A stretch of 64,000 bases of DNA from Georgenia faecalis (GCF_003710105.1 NZ_CP033325.1:806001-870000), one strand, 5' to 3'. Positions 1 to 10,520 are shown, counted from the stretch's first letter. Translations and numbers: made by a program. The notes: a model not told the origin generated them from the sequence alone.

Positions 1-159
1 GTCGTGACGACGGGCGCGACGCTCGCCGAGTGCGCCCGGGTGCTGGCCGCCGCCGGGCACCCGGTGCGCGGCGCCCTCGTCCTTGCCGCCACAGGTCCGA
101 GCGGCCGGACGACGGCGGGGTGGCCGGGGGGCCCGTCCGGGGGGCGGGACGGTACCTGA
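1..159 (+). CDS. ComF family protein, C-terminal fragment
   Basis: The window opens inside this gene; the visible 52 codons read in frame from base 1 to a TGA. The first residues, VVTTGATLAECARVL, are the PRPP-binding loop and following helix of type I phosphoribosyltransferases as found in ComF/GntX proteins, followed by a VRGALVLAAT strand. ComF proteins are linked to DNA uptake or nucleotide salvage; the exact substrate in actinobacteria is not established. Position directly upstream of hpf and secA is the usual actinobacterial order and supports the call. The last ~20 residues are Gly/Pro-rich and unconserved. The N-terminal part, including any zinc-finger cysteines, lies outside the window. 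Confidence 0.75.
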   Translation, partial: VVTTGATLAECARVLAAAGHPVRGALVLAATGPSGRTTAGWPGGPSGGRDGT

Positions 160-280
160 CCCGAAGTGTCGGCGGGGTGGATCGTCTACTAACGTTTGGT
201 CATGGAAGCCACCCGCAGCGAGGCCGAGACGTTCCGGCCCCGTGCGGCGTGGTGGTGGGGAGGTGATAGCCGCATCGTCC

Positions 281-320
281 GCCCGCCCTCGAGCGGGCTG
301 TCGTCCTGGGCCTAGGCCCA
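281..320 (+). promoter_or_regulatory. Inverted repeats in the hpf leader
   Basis: Two adjacent symmetric elements lie between comF and hpf: a hairpin with 6-bp GCCCGC/GCGGGC arms (281-298) and a perfect 14-bp palindrome TGGGCCTAGGCCCA (307-320). They end 31 bases before the hpf start codon. They could be an operator or a folded 5' leader; no U-run follows, so a classical terminator is not indicated. Function is inferred only from position. Confidence 0.3.
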
Positions 321-351
321 CAGATCACCACAACCCCCCACGGAGGTCAGC

Positions 352-1002
352 ATGGACATCGCCGTCGTCGGCCGTAACACCGAGGTCCCGGAACGGTTCC
401 GCCAGCACCTGGAGGAGAAGCTCTCGAAGGTGGAGCAGTTCGCCCCACGTGCTCAGCGCGTCGAGGTGGAGCTCACCCACGAGCGCAACCCTCGTCTCGC
501 GGATCGTTCCGAGCGGGTCGAGCTGACCGTGCTCGACCGAGGCCCCACGGTGCGTGCCGAAGCCAGCGCGGGGGACCGCTACGCGGCCCTGGACCTCGCG
601 ACGGCGAAGCTGCTCGAGCGCCTGCGCCGCGTGCGGGACCGCCGCAAGGACCACCACGGCCGGCGCGACACGACGCCGGTCGACGTCCCGGCGCCCGAGC
701 CGGTCGTCGAGGAGGAGGCCCCGGAGCTGCCCACGGTGCCCGTCGCTCCCACGGAGCCCGGTGTCGCCGTCGAGGCCCAGCTCGGTGACTCCCCGGTCGT
801 CGTCCGCCAGAAGCTGCACGAGGCGACCCCGATGACGGTCGACCAGGCGCTCTACCAGATGGAGCTCGTCGGCCACCCGTTCTACCTCTTCATCGACGAG
901 GACACCGGCCAGCCCTGCGCCGTGTACCACCGCCACGGCTGGACCTACGGCGTCATCCGGCTCAACACGGTCGTCGCCCCGGCGCCGGCGGGCGAGTCCT
1001 GA
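352..1002 (+). CDS. hpf: Ribosome hibernation promoting factor, long form
   Basis: The 216-residue product is a long-form HPF/RaiA-type protein that binds the 30S decoding region and, through its C-terminal domain, pairs ribosomes into inactive 100S dimers in stationary phase or stress. Residues 1-100 form the S30AE beta-alpha fold (starts MDIAVVGRNTEVPERF, basic helix at LRRVRDRRKD). A Pro/Glu-rich linker of about 50 residues follows, then the dimerisation tail (VRQKLHEATPMTVDQAL, GHPFYLFIDEDTG, YGVIRL). The ATG is preceded by CGGAGG at good spacing. It sits between comF and secA, the usual actinobacterial arrangement. A hairpin terminator follows at 1041-1092. The family call is secure. Confidence 0.95.
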   Translation: MDIAVVGRNTEVPERFRQHLEEKLSKVEQFAPRAQRVEVELTHERNPRLADRSERVELTVLDRGPTVRAEASAGDRYAALDLATAKLLERLRRVRDRRKDHHGRRDTTPVDVPAPEPVVEEEAPELPTVPVAPTEPGVAVEAQLGDSPVVVRQKLHEATPMTVDQALYQMELVGHPFYLFIDEDTGQPCAVYHRHGWTYGVIRLNTVVAPAPAGES

Positions 1003-1040
1003 CCGAGCGGTGAGCCCGGACCACGCCGGGCCGTGAGCCT

Positions 1041-1092
1041 CCTGCCCGCCCCGGGTGGCGATCAGCGCCACCATGGGGGAGGGGCGGGCAGG
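1041..1092 (+). terminator. Two-tier hairpin after hpf
   Basis: A 12-bp outer stem (1041-1052 pairing with 1081-1092, CCTGCCCGCCCC/GGGGCGGGCAGG) encloses a second 7-bp stem (1054-1060 with 1066-1072). There is no T-run, as is common for actinobacterial intrinsic terminators. It lies 38 bases after the hpf stop. Confidence 0.65.
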
Positions 1093-1160
1093 GGCCGCGG
1101 GCCGCGACGCGCGGGCCGATGGGCGCCCGCCGGGGCCGACCGCCTGGCACGATCGGCGGC

Positions 1161-2390
1161 GTGCGCACCCTGACCCTGGCCCAGGCCCGCCGCGTCGCCG
1201 TCGCCGCGCAGGGGCTGGACCGCGCGCGGCCGGAGCCGTGGAGCGCGACGTCCGCGCACGTGGCCCGGACCGTCCGGAGGCTCGGCCTCCTCCAGATTGA
1301 CTCGGTCAACGTCCTCGCGCGTGCGCACCAGCTGCCGTTGTTCTCGCGCCTGGGCCCGTACGACCCCACGCTGCTCGACCGGGCCGCGGGTCGTCCGCCC
1401 CGACGGGTCGTGGAGGCATGGGCGCACGAGGCGTGCTTCGTCCCCGTCGAGACCTACCGGCTCCTGCGGGTGGGGCGTCGCCGCGTCGGCCGCGTCCAGC
1501 TCGACGCCGAGCACCCCGGGCTCGTGGAGGAGGTGCGCGACGTCATCGCCCGGTCGGGACCCGTCACCACCCGGGAGGTCGAGCAGCTGCTCGACGACCG
1601 CTACGCCGTCCGTGGCGAGGGCTGGGGCTGGCGCTGGAGCGCGGTCAAGCGGGCCCTGGAGTACCTGTTCGCCGTCGGCGAGACCACCGCCGCCCACCGC
1701 ACGCCCCAGTTCGAGCGCGCCTACGACCTCACGTCCCGGGTGCTGCCGGCGACCGTCCGGGCGCTCGCGGTGCCGCCCGCGGCGGAGGCCACCCGCGAGC
1801 TCGTGCGCATCGCTGCCCGCGCCCACGGCGTGGCGAGCGTGCGCTGCCTCGCCGACTACTTCCGCCTGCCCCAGGCGCCCACGCGCGAGGCGGTCGCCGA
1901 GCTGGCCGCCGCCGGTGAGCTGGAGCCGGTGCGGGTGGCGGGCTGGGACCGTCCCGCCTGGCTCGCGGCGGGGGCCCGGATACCCCGCCGCACGCAGGCC
2001 CGCGCGCTGCTGGCGCCCTTCGACCCGCTGGTCTTCGAACGGGACCGGCTGCTCGCCCTCTTCGGCATGCACTACCGGATCGGCATCTACACGCCGGCGG
2101 CGCAGCGCGTCCACGGCTACTACGTCCTGCCGTTCCTCCTCGGCGAGCACCTCGTCGCGCGGGTCGACCTCAAGGCCGACCGCGAGGCCGGGGCGCTTCG
2201 CGTGCGGACCGCGTTCGCCGAGGCGCCGTACAACGACGGCGCGGCGCGCTGGCCGGATGCCGGCACCGTGCTCGTCGAGCTCGCCGCCGAGCTGCGCACC
2301 ATGGCGGACTGGCTCCGCCTCGACGACGTCGTCGTCGAGGCCGACGCGCGCGGTGACCTGGCGCCGGCGCTGGCGGCCGTCCTGGGCTGA
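1161..2390 (+). CDS. HTH_42 superfamily protein, YcaQ/AlkX-like DNA glycosylase
   Basis: The product (409 residues from GTG at 1161) belongs to the winged-helix HTH_42 superfamily that includes E. coli YcaQ/AlkX and Streptomyces AlkZ, DNA glycosylases that unhook interstrand crosslinks or alkylated bases. The N-terminus (LTLAQARRVAVAAQGL) and the segment LGLLQIDSVNVLARAHQLPL carry the family active-site motif in its Gln-hydrophobic-Asp form (QID), as in AlkX; AlkZ has Gln-x-Gln. A mid-protein winged-helix stretch (GWGWRWSAVKRALEYL) and a C-terminal region (GYYVLPFLLGEHLVARVDLK) also match the family. An upstream in-frame ATG at 1119 would add 14 unconserved residues, so the GTG is preferred. 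It lies alone between two operons. The substrate lesion is not determinable; family confidence is high. Confidence 0.85.
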   Translation: MRTLTLAQARRVAVAAQGLDRARPEPWSATSAHVARTVRRLGLLQIDSVNVLARAHQLPLFSRLGPYDPTLLDRAAGRPPRRVVEAWAHEACFVPVETYRLLRVGRRRVGRVQLDAEHPGLVEEVRDVIARSGPVTTREVEQLLDDRYAVRGEGWGWRWSAVKRALEYLFAVGETTAAHRTPQFERAYDLTSRVLPATVRALAVPPAAEATRELVRIAARAHGVASVRCLADYFRLPQAPTREAVAELAAAGELEPVRVAGWDRPAWLAAGARIPRRTQARALLAPFDPLVFERDRLLALFGMHYRIGIYTPAAQRVHGYYVLPFLLGEHLVARVDLKADREAGALRVRTAFAEAPYNDGAARWPDAGTVLVELAAELRTMADWLRLDDVVVEADARGDLAPALAAVLG

Positions 2391-2612
2391 CGCCCGCCCG
2401 GGTGGGCGCGCCCGCGCGTCCGGCCCGTCCGCACGACCACGCCGCCGCTGCGCCCCCATGATCACGGAGTGGGGGTGCGGGGGACCGCTGGACGGAAGGG
2501 GCGGGACGAGGGCGGCGCAGGGCGCCTACCATGGGCGCAGGTGTGCGCCCGGGCGCGCACCGTCCGACGTCGACGACGGCGCGGACGGCCGAGACGAGCG
2601 GGAGTAACGCGC

Positions 2613-5567
<2,955 letters not shown>

Positions 5568-5616
5568 GGCGGCGGGCGGCCGCAGCCTCCGGGCGCGGCC
5601 GTCCCGCGGCACACGA

Positions 5617-5648
5617 GAAGGGCGGTTCCCTCGCGGGGACCGCCCTTC
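5617..5648 (+). terminator. secA terminator hairpin
   Basis: Fourteen-base arms (5617-5630 and 5635-5648) pair with a single G-U wobble around a TCGC loop: GAAGGGCGGTTCCC with GGGGACCGCCCTTC. It lies 50 bases after the secA stop. No U-tract follows. Confidence 0.75.
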
Positions 5649-5968
5649 ACGTATGCCCGGACGGCACGCTCGCCGTCCCCCCCCGCCTCCCGGTCGTGAT
5701 CATGCAGAAGTGCCGGGTCGTGCGCTCGACGGCAGCGGGGGAGATCGCGGTGGTCAGGGCGCGGGGATGCACCCGTAGGCGCCGGTCCTCGCGCGGGGAT
5801 GCCCCCCGCAGACCCGGTCCGGGGAGGCCCGGACGGGCCCGGGCGTGGTCCGCAGCGGCCGGCATCTGGGTCACACCGGCGTCGCTCGCCGCGCGCCGCG
5901 GCGCCGGTTGCGCCAGAGTCGATCATGGAAGGCCCTTGACGGGCACGCCGATCACCGAAGGAGCACCC
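5649..5968. other. Intergenic region without a recognised gene
   Basis: About 320 bases between the secA terminator and the cupin gene. Open frames here have neither a ribosome-binding site nor recognisable similarity. The last 20 bases hold the GAAGGAG ribosome-binding site of the cupin gene. A promoter for that gene must lie here but no clear -10/-35 pair stands out. Confidence 0.5.
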
Positions 5969-6370
5969 ATGACGGACATCGTCCACTTCCCCATCGCCAC
6001 GGTCGCGGAGCGCAGCGCGGACTTCCGGCGCGTCCTGTGGACCGGTGAGCACACGCAGCTCGTCATCATGACCATCCCGCCGGGTGGGGAGATCGGCGAG
6101 GAGACGCACGAGGGCATCGACCAGGTGCTCGCGTTCGTCAGCGGCGTCGGCAAGGCCATCATCGAGGGGTCGACGAAGTCGCTGGCCCCGGGCGACGTCG
6201 TCGTCGTGCCGGCCGGGGCGAAGCACAACTTCCGCAACACGGGTGAGAACCCGCTGGTGCTCTACACGGTCTACGGGCCGCCGGAGCACGCCGACGGCGC
6301 GGTGCACGCGACGAAGGAGGAGGCCGACGCGGCCGAGGAGGCCGGCGAGGACGAGCCGCCCACCTCCTGA
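5969..6370 (+). CDS. Cupin domain-containing protein
   Basis: This 133-residue protein is a single-domain cupin, a small metal-binding beta-barrel. Cupin motif 1 reads IPPGGEIGEETHEGIDQVLAFVSG (residues ~37-60) with the conserved Gly, a His in THEG and Gly in VSG. Motif 2, APGDVVVVPAGAKHNFRNTG (~76-95), gives the second His. The acidic C-terminal 25 residues look disordered. The ATG at 5969 follows GAAGGAG at ideal spacing. It could be an isomerase, dioxygenase or merely a ligand-binding cupin; nothing nearby specifies the substrate. It is monocistronic, ended by the hairpin at 6377-6406. Confidence 0.85.
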   Translation: MTDIVHFPIATVAERSADFRRVLWTGEHTQLVIMTIPPGGEIGEETHEGIDQVLAFVSGVGKAIIEGSTKSLAPGDVVVVPAGAKHNFRNTGENPLVLYTVYGPPEHADGAVHATKEEADAAEEAGEDEPPTS

Positions 6371-6376
6371 CGTCGT

Positions 6377-6406
6377 GGCGGGTGGCGGCCCCGGCCGCCA
6401 CCCGCC
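6377..6406 (+). terminator. Cupin gene terminator
   Basis: A near-perfect hairpin with 14-bp arms (6377-6390 and 6393-6406, GGCGGGTGGCGGCC/GGCCGCCACCCGCC) begins six bases after the cupin stop and immediately precedes the SigR-type promoter of the next operon. Confidence 0.75.
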
Positions 6407-6419
6407 GCCTGCCCGGCGC

Positions 6420-6445
6420 GGAATAGCCGGGCGGGCACGCCGGTT
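6420..6445 (+). promoter_or_regulatory. SigR/SigH-type promoter of the LLM operon
   Basis: GGAAT at 6420-6424 and GTT at 6443-6445 are separated by exactly 18 bases, the established spacing for actinobacterial SigR/SigH (thiol-stress) promoters. Transcription would start near 6452, about 33 bases before the ATG at 6485, leaving a short leader with a GAGGGG ribosome-binding site. An ATGC-AAAC-GCAT inverted repeat (6453-6464) lies at the predicted start point and could be an operator. A cognate sigR gene is in this window at 30549. Confidence 0.7.
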
Positions 6446-6484
6446 CCCTCATATGCAAACGCATCAATCGGCGAGGGGTACCCC

Positions 6485-7675
6485 ATGCAGTTCGGCATCT
6501 TCACGGTCAGCGACATCACGACCGACCCGACGACGGGCCGCGCCCCCACCGACGCGGAGCGGCTGAGGGCGATGGTCACCATCGCCCGGCACGCCGACCA
6601 GGCCGGTCTCGACGTCTTCGCGACCGGCGAGCACCACAACCCGCCGTTCGTCGCCTCCTCCCCGACGACGCTGCTCGGCTACCTGGCCGGCGTCACGCGC
6701 TCGATCGTCCTGTCGACGGCGACGACCCTCATCACGACGAACGACCCGGTGAAGATCGCCGAGGACTACGCGACGCTCCAGGTGCTCGCCGACGGCCGGA
6801 TGGACCTCATGCTGGGCCGCGGCAACACCGGCCCGGTGTATCCGTGGTTCGGCAAGGACATCCGCCAGGGCGTCGCCCTCGCCGTCGAGAACTACGCCCT
6901 GCTGCGCCGCCTGTGGCGCGAGGACGTCGTCGACTGGCAGGGGAAGTTCCGCACCCCGCTGCAGGGCTTCACGGCGACGCCGCGGCCGCTCGACGGCGTG
7001 CCGCCCTTCGTGTGGCACGGCTCCATCCGCAGCCCTGAGATCGCCGAGCAGGCCGCGTACTACGGCGACGGCTTCCTCCACAACAACATCTTCTGGCCGA
7101 TGGAGCACACGAAGCAGATGGTGGCGTACTACCGCCAGCGCTTCGAGCACTACGGCCACGGCCGGGCCGACCAGGCGATCGTCGGCCTCGGCGGCCAGTT
7201 CTTCGCGCGGAAGAGCTCCCAGGCCGCGGTCGCCGAGTTCCGCCCCTACTTCGACAACGCCCCGGTGTACGGCCACGGCCCGTCGATGGAGGAGTTCACG
7301 GCGCAGACGCCGCTCACCGTAGGGTCGCCCCAGCAGGTCATCGACCGGTACGCCGCCATGCGCGAGGAGGTGGGGGACTACCAGCGCCAGCTCTTCCTCA
7401 TCGACCACGCGGGCCTGCCGCTCAAGACCGTCCTCGAGCAGATCGACATCCTCGCCGAGGAGATCGTCCCCGCCCTGCGGCGCGAGAACGACTCCGCCCG
7501 GCCCGCCCACGTCCCGTCCGACCCGCCGAGCCACGCGGAGCGGGCCGCCGCCGCCCGTGGTGAGCACGGCGCCGGGCGCACCGGGGAGCAGGCGGCGGGC
7601 GGGCACGTGCCGGGCGAGGACCGCTGGACCGGTCGGCGCGCCGAGGACGACGTCGCCACCGAGGTCGGCCGGTGA
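6485..7675 (+). CDS. LLM class flavin-dependent monooxygenase, CE1758-like
   Basis: This 396-residue protein is a luciferase-like (bacterial TIM-barrel) FMN-dependent monooxygenase. The start MQFGIFTVSDITTDPTTG, the GEHHNPPF segment near residue 44, TTNDPVKIAEDYATLQVLA, and GRGNTGPVYPWFG are typical of the subfamily encoded next to a dedicated FMN reductase (Corynebacterium CE1758/CE1759 type). Residues 1-340 make the barrel; the last ~55 residues are charged, Gly/Ala-rich and unconserved. The next gene overlaps it by four bases (GTGA), so the pair is certainly cotranscribed and the reductase presumably supplies reduced FMN. The SigR-type promoter upstream suggests induction by thiol or quinone stress. 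The physiological substrate is unknown. Confidence 0.9.
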   Translation: MQFGIFTVSDITTDPTTGRAPTDAERLRAMVTIARHADQAGLDVFATGEHHNPPFVASSPTTLLGYLAGVTRSIVLSTATTLITTNDPVKIAEDYATLQVLADGRMDLMLGRGNTGPVYPWFGKDIRQGVALAVENYALLRRLWREDVVDWQGKFRTPLQGFTATPRPLDGVPPFVWHGSIRSPEIAEQAAYYGDGFLHNNIFWPMEHTKQMVAYYRQRFEHYGHGRADQAIVGLGGQFFARKSSQAAVAEFRPYFDNAPVYGHGPSMEEFTAQTPLTVGSPQQVIDRYAAMREEVGDYQRQLFLIDHAGLPLKTVLEQIDILAEEIVPALRRENDSARPAHVPSDPPSHAERAAAARGEHGAGRTGEQAAGGHVPGEDRWTGRRAEDDVATEVGR

Positions 7676-8343
7676 GCGCCCCCACGCCTCCGAGGCCCCC
7701 CACGCCCGCGGCGGCGAGCGGACCGACCCGGTCGCTCGTCGTCGTCTCCGCCGGACTGGGCCAGCCCTCGTCGACGCGGCTCCTGGCCGACCGGCTGGCC
7801 GGTGCCACGGTCGCCGCGCTCGAGGAGCGCGGCGTCGCCGCCTCGGTGGAGACCGTCGAGCTGCGCTCCGTCGCCCACGACATCGTCAACGCGATGCTCA
7901 CCGGCTTTGCCGGGGGCGAGCTGCGCCGGGTCCTCGACGCCGTCACCGGGGCCGACGGCCTCATCGCCGTCACGCCGCTGTTCACCACGACGTACTCGGG
8001 CCTGTTCAAGTCCTTCGTCGACGTCATCGACAAGGACGCGCTCAGCGGGATGCCCGTCCTCCTCGGCGCCACCGGTGGGACCCCGCGCCACTCGTTGGCG
8101 CTGGAGTACGCGATGCGCCCGCTGTTCACCTACCTGCGGGCGGAGGTGGTGAGCACCTCGGTGTTCGCGGCCACGGACGACTGGTCGGGCGAGACCGACG
8201 GGGCGAGCCCGCTCGTCACCCGCATCGGCCGGGCCGGGCGGGAGCTCGCCGAGATGGTCACCCGCCGGGAGAACCCCGGGCCGCCCGATGCCTACGCCGA
8301 CGCCCCCTCCTTCGCCGACCTCCTCGGGGGCCTCGAGGGCTGA
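7672..8343 (+). CDS. NAD(P)H-dependent FMN reductase, CE1759-like LLM partner
   Basis: The 223-residue product, from GTG at 7672 overlapping the monooxygenase stop by four bases, is a flavodoxin-fold NAD(P)H:FMN reductase. The phosphate-binding loop VVVSAGLGQPSSTRLLADRL (residues ~22-43) and LIAVTPLFTTTYSGLFKSF (~99-117), followed by GMPVLLGATGGTPRHS, are characteristic of the LLM-partnered reductases. It should reduce FMN in the cytoplasm and pass it to the preceding monooxygenase. It ends one base before the stop of the convergent Rv3235-like gene, with no terminator hairpin visible between them. Confidence 0.9.
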   Translation: MSAPTPPRPPTPAAASGPTRSLVVVSAGLGQPSSTRLLADRLAGATVAALEERGVAASVETVELRSVAHDIVNAMLTGFAGGELRRVLDAVTGADGLIAVTPLFTTTYSGLFKSFVDVIDKDALSGMPVLLGATGGTPRHSLALEYAMRPLFTYLRAEVVSTSVFAATDDWSGETDGASPLVTRIGRAGRELAEMVTRRENPGPPDAYADAPSFADLLGGLEG

Positions 8344-8865
8344 TCAGCCGATCTCCAGGGCGGTCGCCCGCCAGCGGCCGCGGTGCGCCTCGAGGCGGAC
8401 CGCGGCCGCGCGCACCCGGTTCCCGTCGTGCACGACGACGGCCGCCTCGTACACGTCCGGCCGGACCGGGCAGACGAGCACTCGCTGGACCCGCGCCTGG
8501 TGGACGACGGCGGGCCGACCGAGGATCCGCACGGCCAGGCCGGCGCGACGGGCGAGGGAGTCGTAGAGCTCGGCCGTGCACCAGCGGGCCAGCTGGGCGG
8601 CGGGGCGGCTGCCCACGAGCACCTCGACCGCGGCCCGGACGAGTGCACCCGCCCACGGGCCGGGCTCCGGGAGGGGGGCGTCGGTGCTGGCCGCCGCTGC
8701 CTCGGCCTCCTCGGCGCCGCGGGTCGTTGTCGCGCTGAACCGCAGCCGGTCCCACGGGGCGGTGGCACTGGTGCGAGGCACGGTGAGCGGGTGCCCCGCG
8801 GGTGCGGAGGTCACGGGGGTCCCGGGGCGGCCGGGCGGTCGTCTGAGCGTCGTCGTCGTCGTCAT
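8344..8865 (-). CDS. Rv3235-like conserved actinobacterial protein
   Basis: This 173-residue protein has a poorly conserved Thr/Pro-rich first 60 residues followed by a compact ~100-residue domain with the pattern seen in Rv3235-like proteins: WAGALVRAAVEVLVGSRPAAQLARW, then YDSLARRAGL, and a strand-rich C-terminus ending GRWRATALEIG. Function is unknown; the family is widespread in actinobacteria near secA/hpf. The ATG at 8865 overlaps the stop of the upstream LysM gene by four bases, so the two are translationally coupled. No signal peptide or membrane span is seen. Confidence 0.7.
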   Translation of the reverse strand: MTTTTTLRRPPGRPGTPVTSAPAGHPLTVPRTSATAPWDRLRFSATTTRGAEEAEAAAASTDAPLPEPGPWAGALVRAAVEVLVGSRPAAQLARWCTAELYDSLARRAGLAVRILGRPAVVHQARVQRVLVCPVRPDVYEAAVVVHDGNRVRAAAVRLEAHRGRWRATALEIG

Positions 8866-9575
8866 GGGGTCTCCTCGGTGGGGGCCAGCAGGACCTGGCC
8901 GGGGTGGATGAGGTCGGGGTCCGGGCCGACGACGGCCCGGTTGAGCGCGTACCAGCGGGGCCAGGCGCGGGCGATGTCCGCCGCGTCGGCCTCCGGGCCG
9001 AGGTGCTGCGCCGCGATGGACCACAGGCACTCGCCGCGTTCCACGGTGTGCGTCGCGGCGCGGGCGGCCGGAGGGGCCTCGACGGTCCGGGCCGCGAGCA
9101 CCCGCTCGGGGGTGCGCGGCGCGGCGGCCCAGCCGAGGTCGGCCGGCACGTCGCCGGGGGAGGGGGCCGGGGCCGGGACGAGGTCGACGGGGACGTCCCA
9201 GGTGAGGGCGGCCGCGGTGGTCGGGGGCGTCGCGGGGGCAGGGGCTGCCTGGGCGGGCGCCAGGGTGAGCGCGGCGCCGAGGCCCGCGCAGGCGCCGGCG
9301 CGGGCGGCGTGGCGCAGGACCGGTGCACCGGCCCGCTCGAGGAGCCGGTGCAGTGCGACGGCGTCGGTGGCGTGGCGCAGGACGAGCGCCAGGGCCGCGG
9401 TGACGGCGTACCAGGCGGCGGTCAGGGCGCCCGCACCGAGGACCGCGCCCGCGCACAGGTCGTCGACCGCTGCGTCGCTCCAGGCGTGCGGGAAGGTGGT
9501 CACCGCCCGGTGCCCCAGCCCTGCCGTGGCGAGGGCGGCCGCCGCCAGTGCCCCCCACAACCGCGCCGCGCCCAT
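8862..9575 (-). CDS. Membrane protein with C-terminal LysM domain
   Basis: From the ATG at 9575 the product has 237 residues. Two hydrophobic stretches lie in the first ~90 residues (LWGALAAAALATAGLG, and GAGALTAAWYAVTAALALVL), a third near residue 115 (AGACAGLGAALTLAPAQA), then a Pro-rich linker. The last ~60 residues form a LysM domain (HTVERGECLWSIAAQHLG ... HPGQVLLAP), which binds peptidoglycan N-acetylglucosamine. It is probably exported and wall-associated. In-frame alternatives start at 9599, 9584 or 9581; 9575 has the best-spaced GGGGG ribosome-binding site, and starting there leaves the four 10-base repeats (9591-9630) upstream. Coupled by ATGA overlap to the Rv3235-like gene. Confidence 0.7.
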   Translation of the reverse strand: MGAARLWGALAAAALATAGLGHRAVTTFPHAWSDAAVDDLCAGAVLGAGALTAAWYAVTAALALVLRHATDAVALHRLLERAGAPVLRHAARAGACAGLGAALTLAPAQAAPAPATPPTTAAALTWDVPVDLVPAPAPSPGDVPADLGWAAAPRTPERVLAARTVEAPPAARAATHTVERGECLWSIAAQHLGPEADAADIARAWPRWYALNRAVVGPDPDLIHPGQVLLAPTEETP

Positions 9576-9590
9576 CACCATCACCCCCAG

Positions 9591-9630
9591 TGATGCCATT
9601 TGATGCCGTTTGATGTCGCTAGATGCTAGG
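9591..9630. repeat. Four tandem 10-base repeats between divergent genes
   Basis: Four consecutive decamers, TGATGCCATT, TGATGCCGTT, TGATGTCGCT and AGATGCTAGG, share the GATG core with exactly ten-base spacing, so each core faces the same side of the DNA helix. The array lies between the minus-strand LysM gene and the plus-strand gene at 9728. Cooperative DNA binding by a head-to-tail regulator is one explanation. The first copy could alternatively be coding if the LysM gene starts at 9599. Confidence 0.6.
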
Positions 9631-9727
9631 CGGCCATGTCTACGCGATACGTCGACGTACGTCTAGACCTCGCTGGCCCCCTGTGGATCGGGGTGCGGGG
9701 CTGCGGTGCGGTCGTAGCGTTGCGCCC

Positions 9728-10279
9728 GTGCGATGGGAAGAGGTGCTCTTCGGCGACCTCGAGAGCCAGTTCGACGACGCCGCCCGCAGCCGGGTGGACG
9801 ACACCGTCCTCGACCTGGCCGAGGCCGAGACCTCCCGCGCTATGTTCACGGACCGTCTCCGCGCCCGCTGCGGGCAGCGGCTGACCCTGCGGCTCGTCGA
9901 CGGCAGCGACATCCGCGGCACCCTCCTCGACGCGGCCGAGCAGTGGCTCGTCATGGGCCGGGGGCTGCGGCGGGCGCTGGTGCCGGTGGCCGCTGTCGCC
10001 TCCGCGTGGCCCCTGCACGGCGTCGCGCCCGATCCCGGCGGCGTGGAGCGCCGGGTGCGCATCGGGCACCCGCTCCGCGCGCTCGCCCGGGAGGGGGAGG
10101 TCGTCGTCGTCCGCACGGCCGGTGGCGAGCACCGCGGGTGGATCGTCCGGGTCGGGCACGACCACCTCGACCTGCACGTGTACGCGGCCACCGCACCCGA
10201 GGACGAGAAGGACGACGGTGACTGGGCGCCCGTGATGACGGTGCCGCTGCAGCACCTGCTCACCGTCTGGTCCGGCTGA
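9728..10279 (+). CDS. Conserved actinobacterial protein of unknown function
   Basis: The 183-residue protein starts at GTG 9728 with VRWEEVLFGDLESQFDDAA, a pattern I associate with a conserved actinobacterial family often mislabelled as a Fis-like regulator. A predicted helix (residues ~8-45) is followed by a beta-rich segment, LTLRLVDGSDIRGTLLD and EQWLVMGRGLRRALVPVAAV, that resembles a small LSm-like barrel. A second similar strand pair (EVVVVRTAGGEHRGWIVRVG) follows. There is no helix-turn-helix, signal peptide or membrane segment. Function is unknown. It faces the HTH gene at 10305-10520 across a weak hairpin at about 10279-10299. Confidence 0.65.
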   Translation: MRWEEVLFGDLESQFDDAARSRVDDTVLDLAEAETSRAMFTDRLRARCGQRLTLRLVDGSDIRGTLLDAAEQWLVMGRGLRRALVPVAAVASAWPLHGVAPDPGGVERRVRIGHPLRALAREGEVVVVRTAGGEHRGWIVRVGHDHLDLHVYAATAPEDEKDDGDWAPVMTVPLQHLLTVWSG

Positions 10280-10304
10280 CCCGGACCTACCGGTCGGGTT
10301 CGGC

Positions 10305-10520
10305 CTAGACCTGCTCGATCGAGCCCTCGTCGAGGCGGGCGCGCGTGCGGGCGTACTGACGCTGGATGTACTCCTCGAGGACGACCGCCTCCACCCGCCA
10401 GACCCCGCGCCCCCCCACCTGGATGGCGGGCAGCTCGCCCGAGTGGACGAGGGCACGGGCCTGCGCGACCGACACGGACAGCTCGTCCGCGACGTCGGCC
10501 AGGGACAGGAAGCGCGGCAT
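10305..10520 (-). CDS. BldC-like small helix-turn-helix DNA-binding protein
   Basis: This 71-residue protein is almost entirely one excisionase/MerR-type winged helix-turn-helix: FLSLADVADELSVSVAQARAL (helix-turn-helix, residues 4-24), the wing HSGELPAIQVGGRGVWRVE, then a terminal helix (VVLEEYIQRQYARTRARLD). Size and layout match actinobacterial BldC-type developmental regulators, which bind head-to-tail on direct repeats; small excisionases share the fold, but no recombinase is nearby. Its genomic neighbour, the decameric repeat array at 9591-9630, is a candidate target by inference only. The ATG at 10520 lies 137 bases from the divergent SAF gene. Confidence 0.75.
   Translation of the reverse strand: MPRFLSLADVADELSVSVAQARALVHSGELPAIQVGGRGVWRVEAVVLEEYIQRQYARTRARLDEGSIEQV

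Noticed and set aside
5649-5968. Small minus-strand open frame after secA
   Set aside because: No ribosome-binding site, no recognisable domain, codon composition not gene-like.
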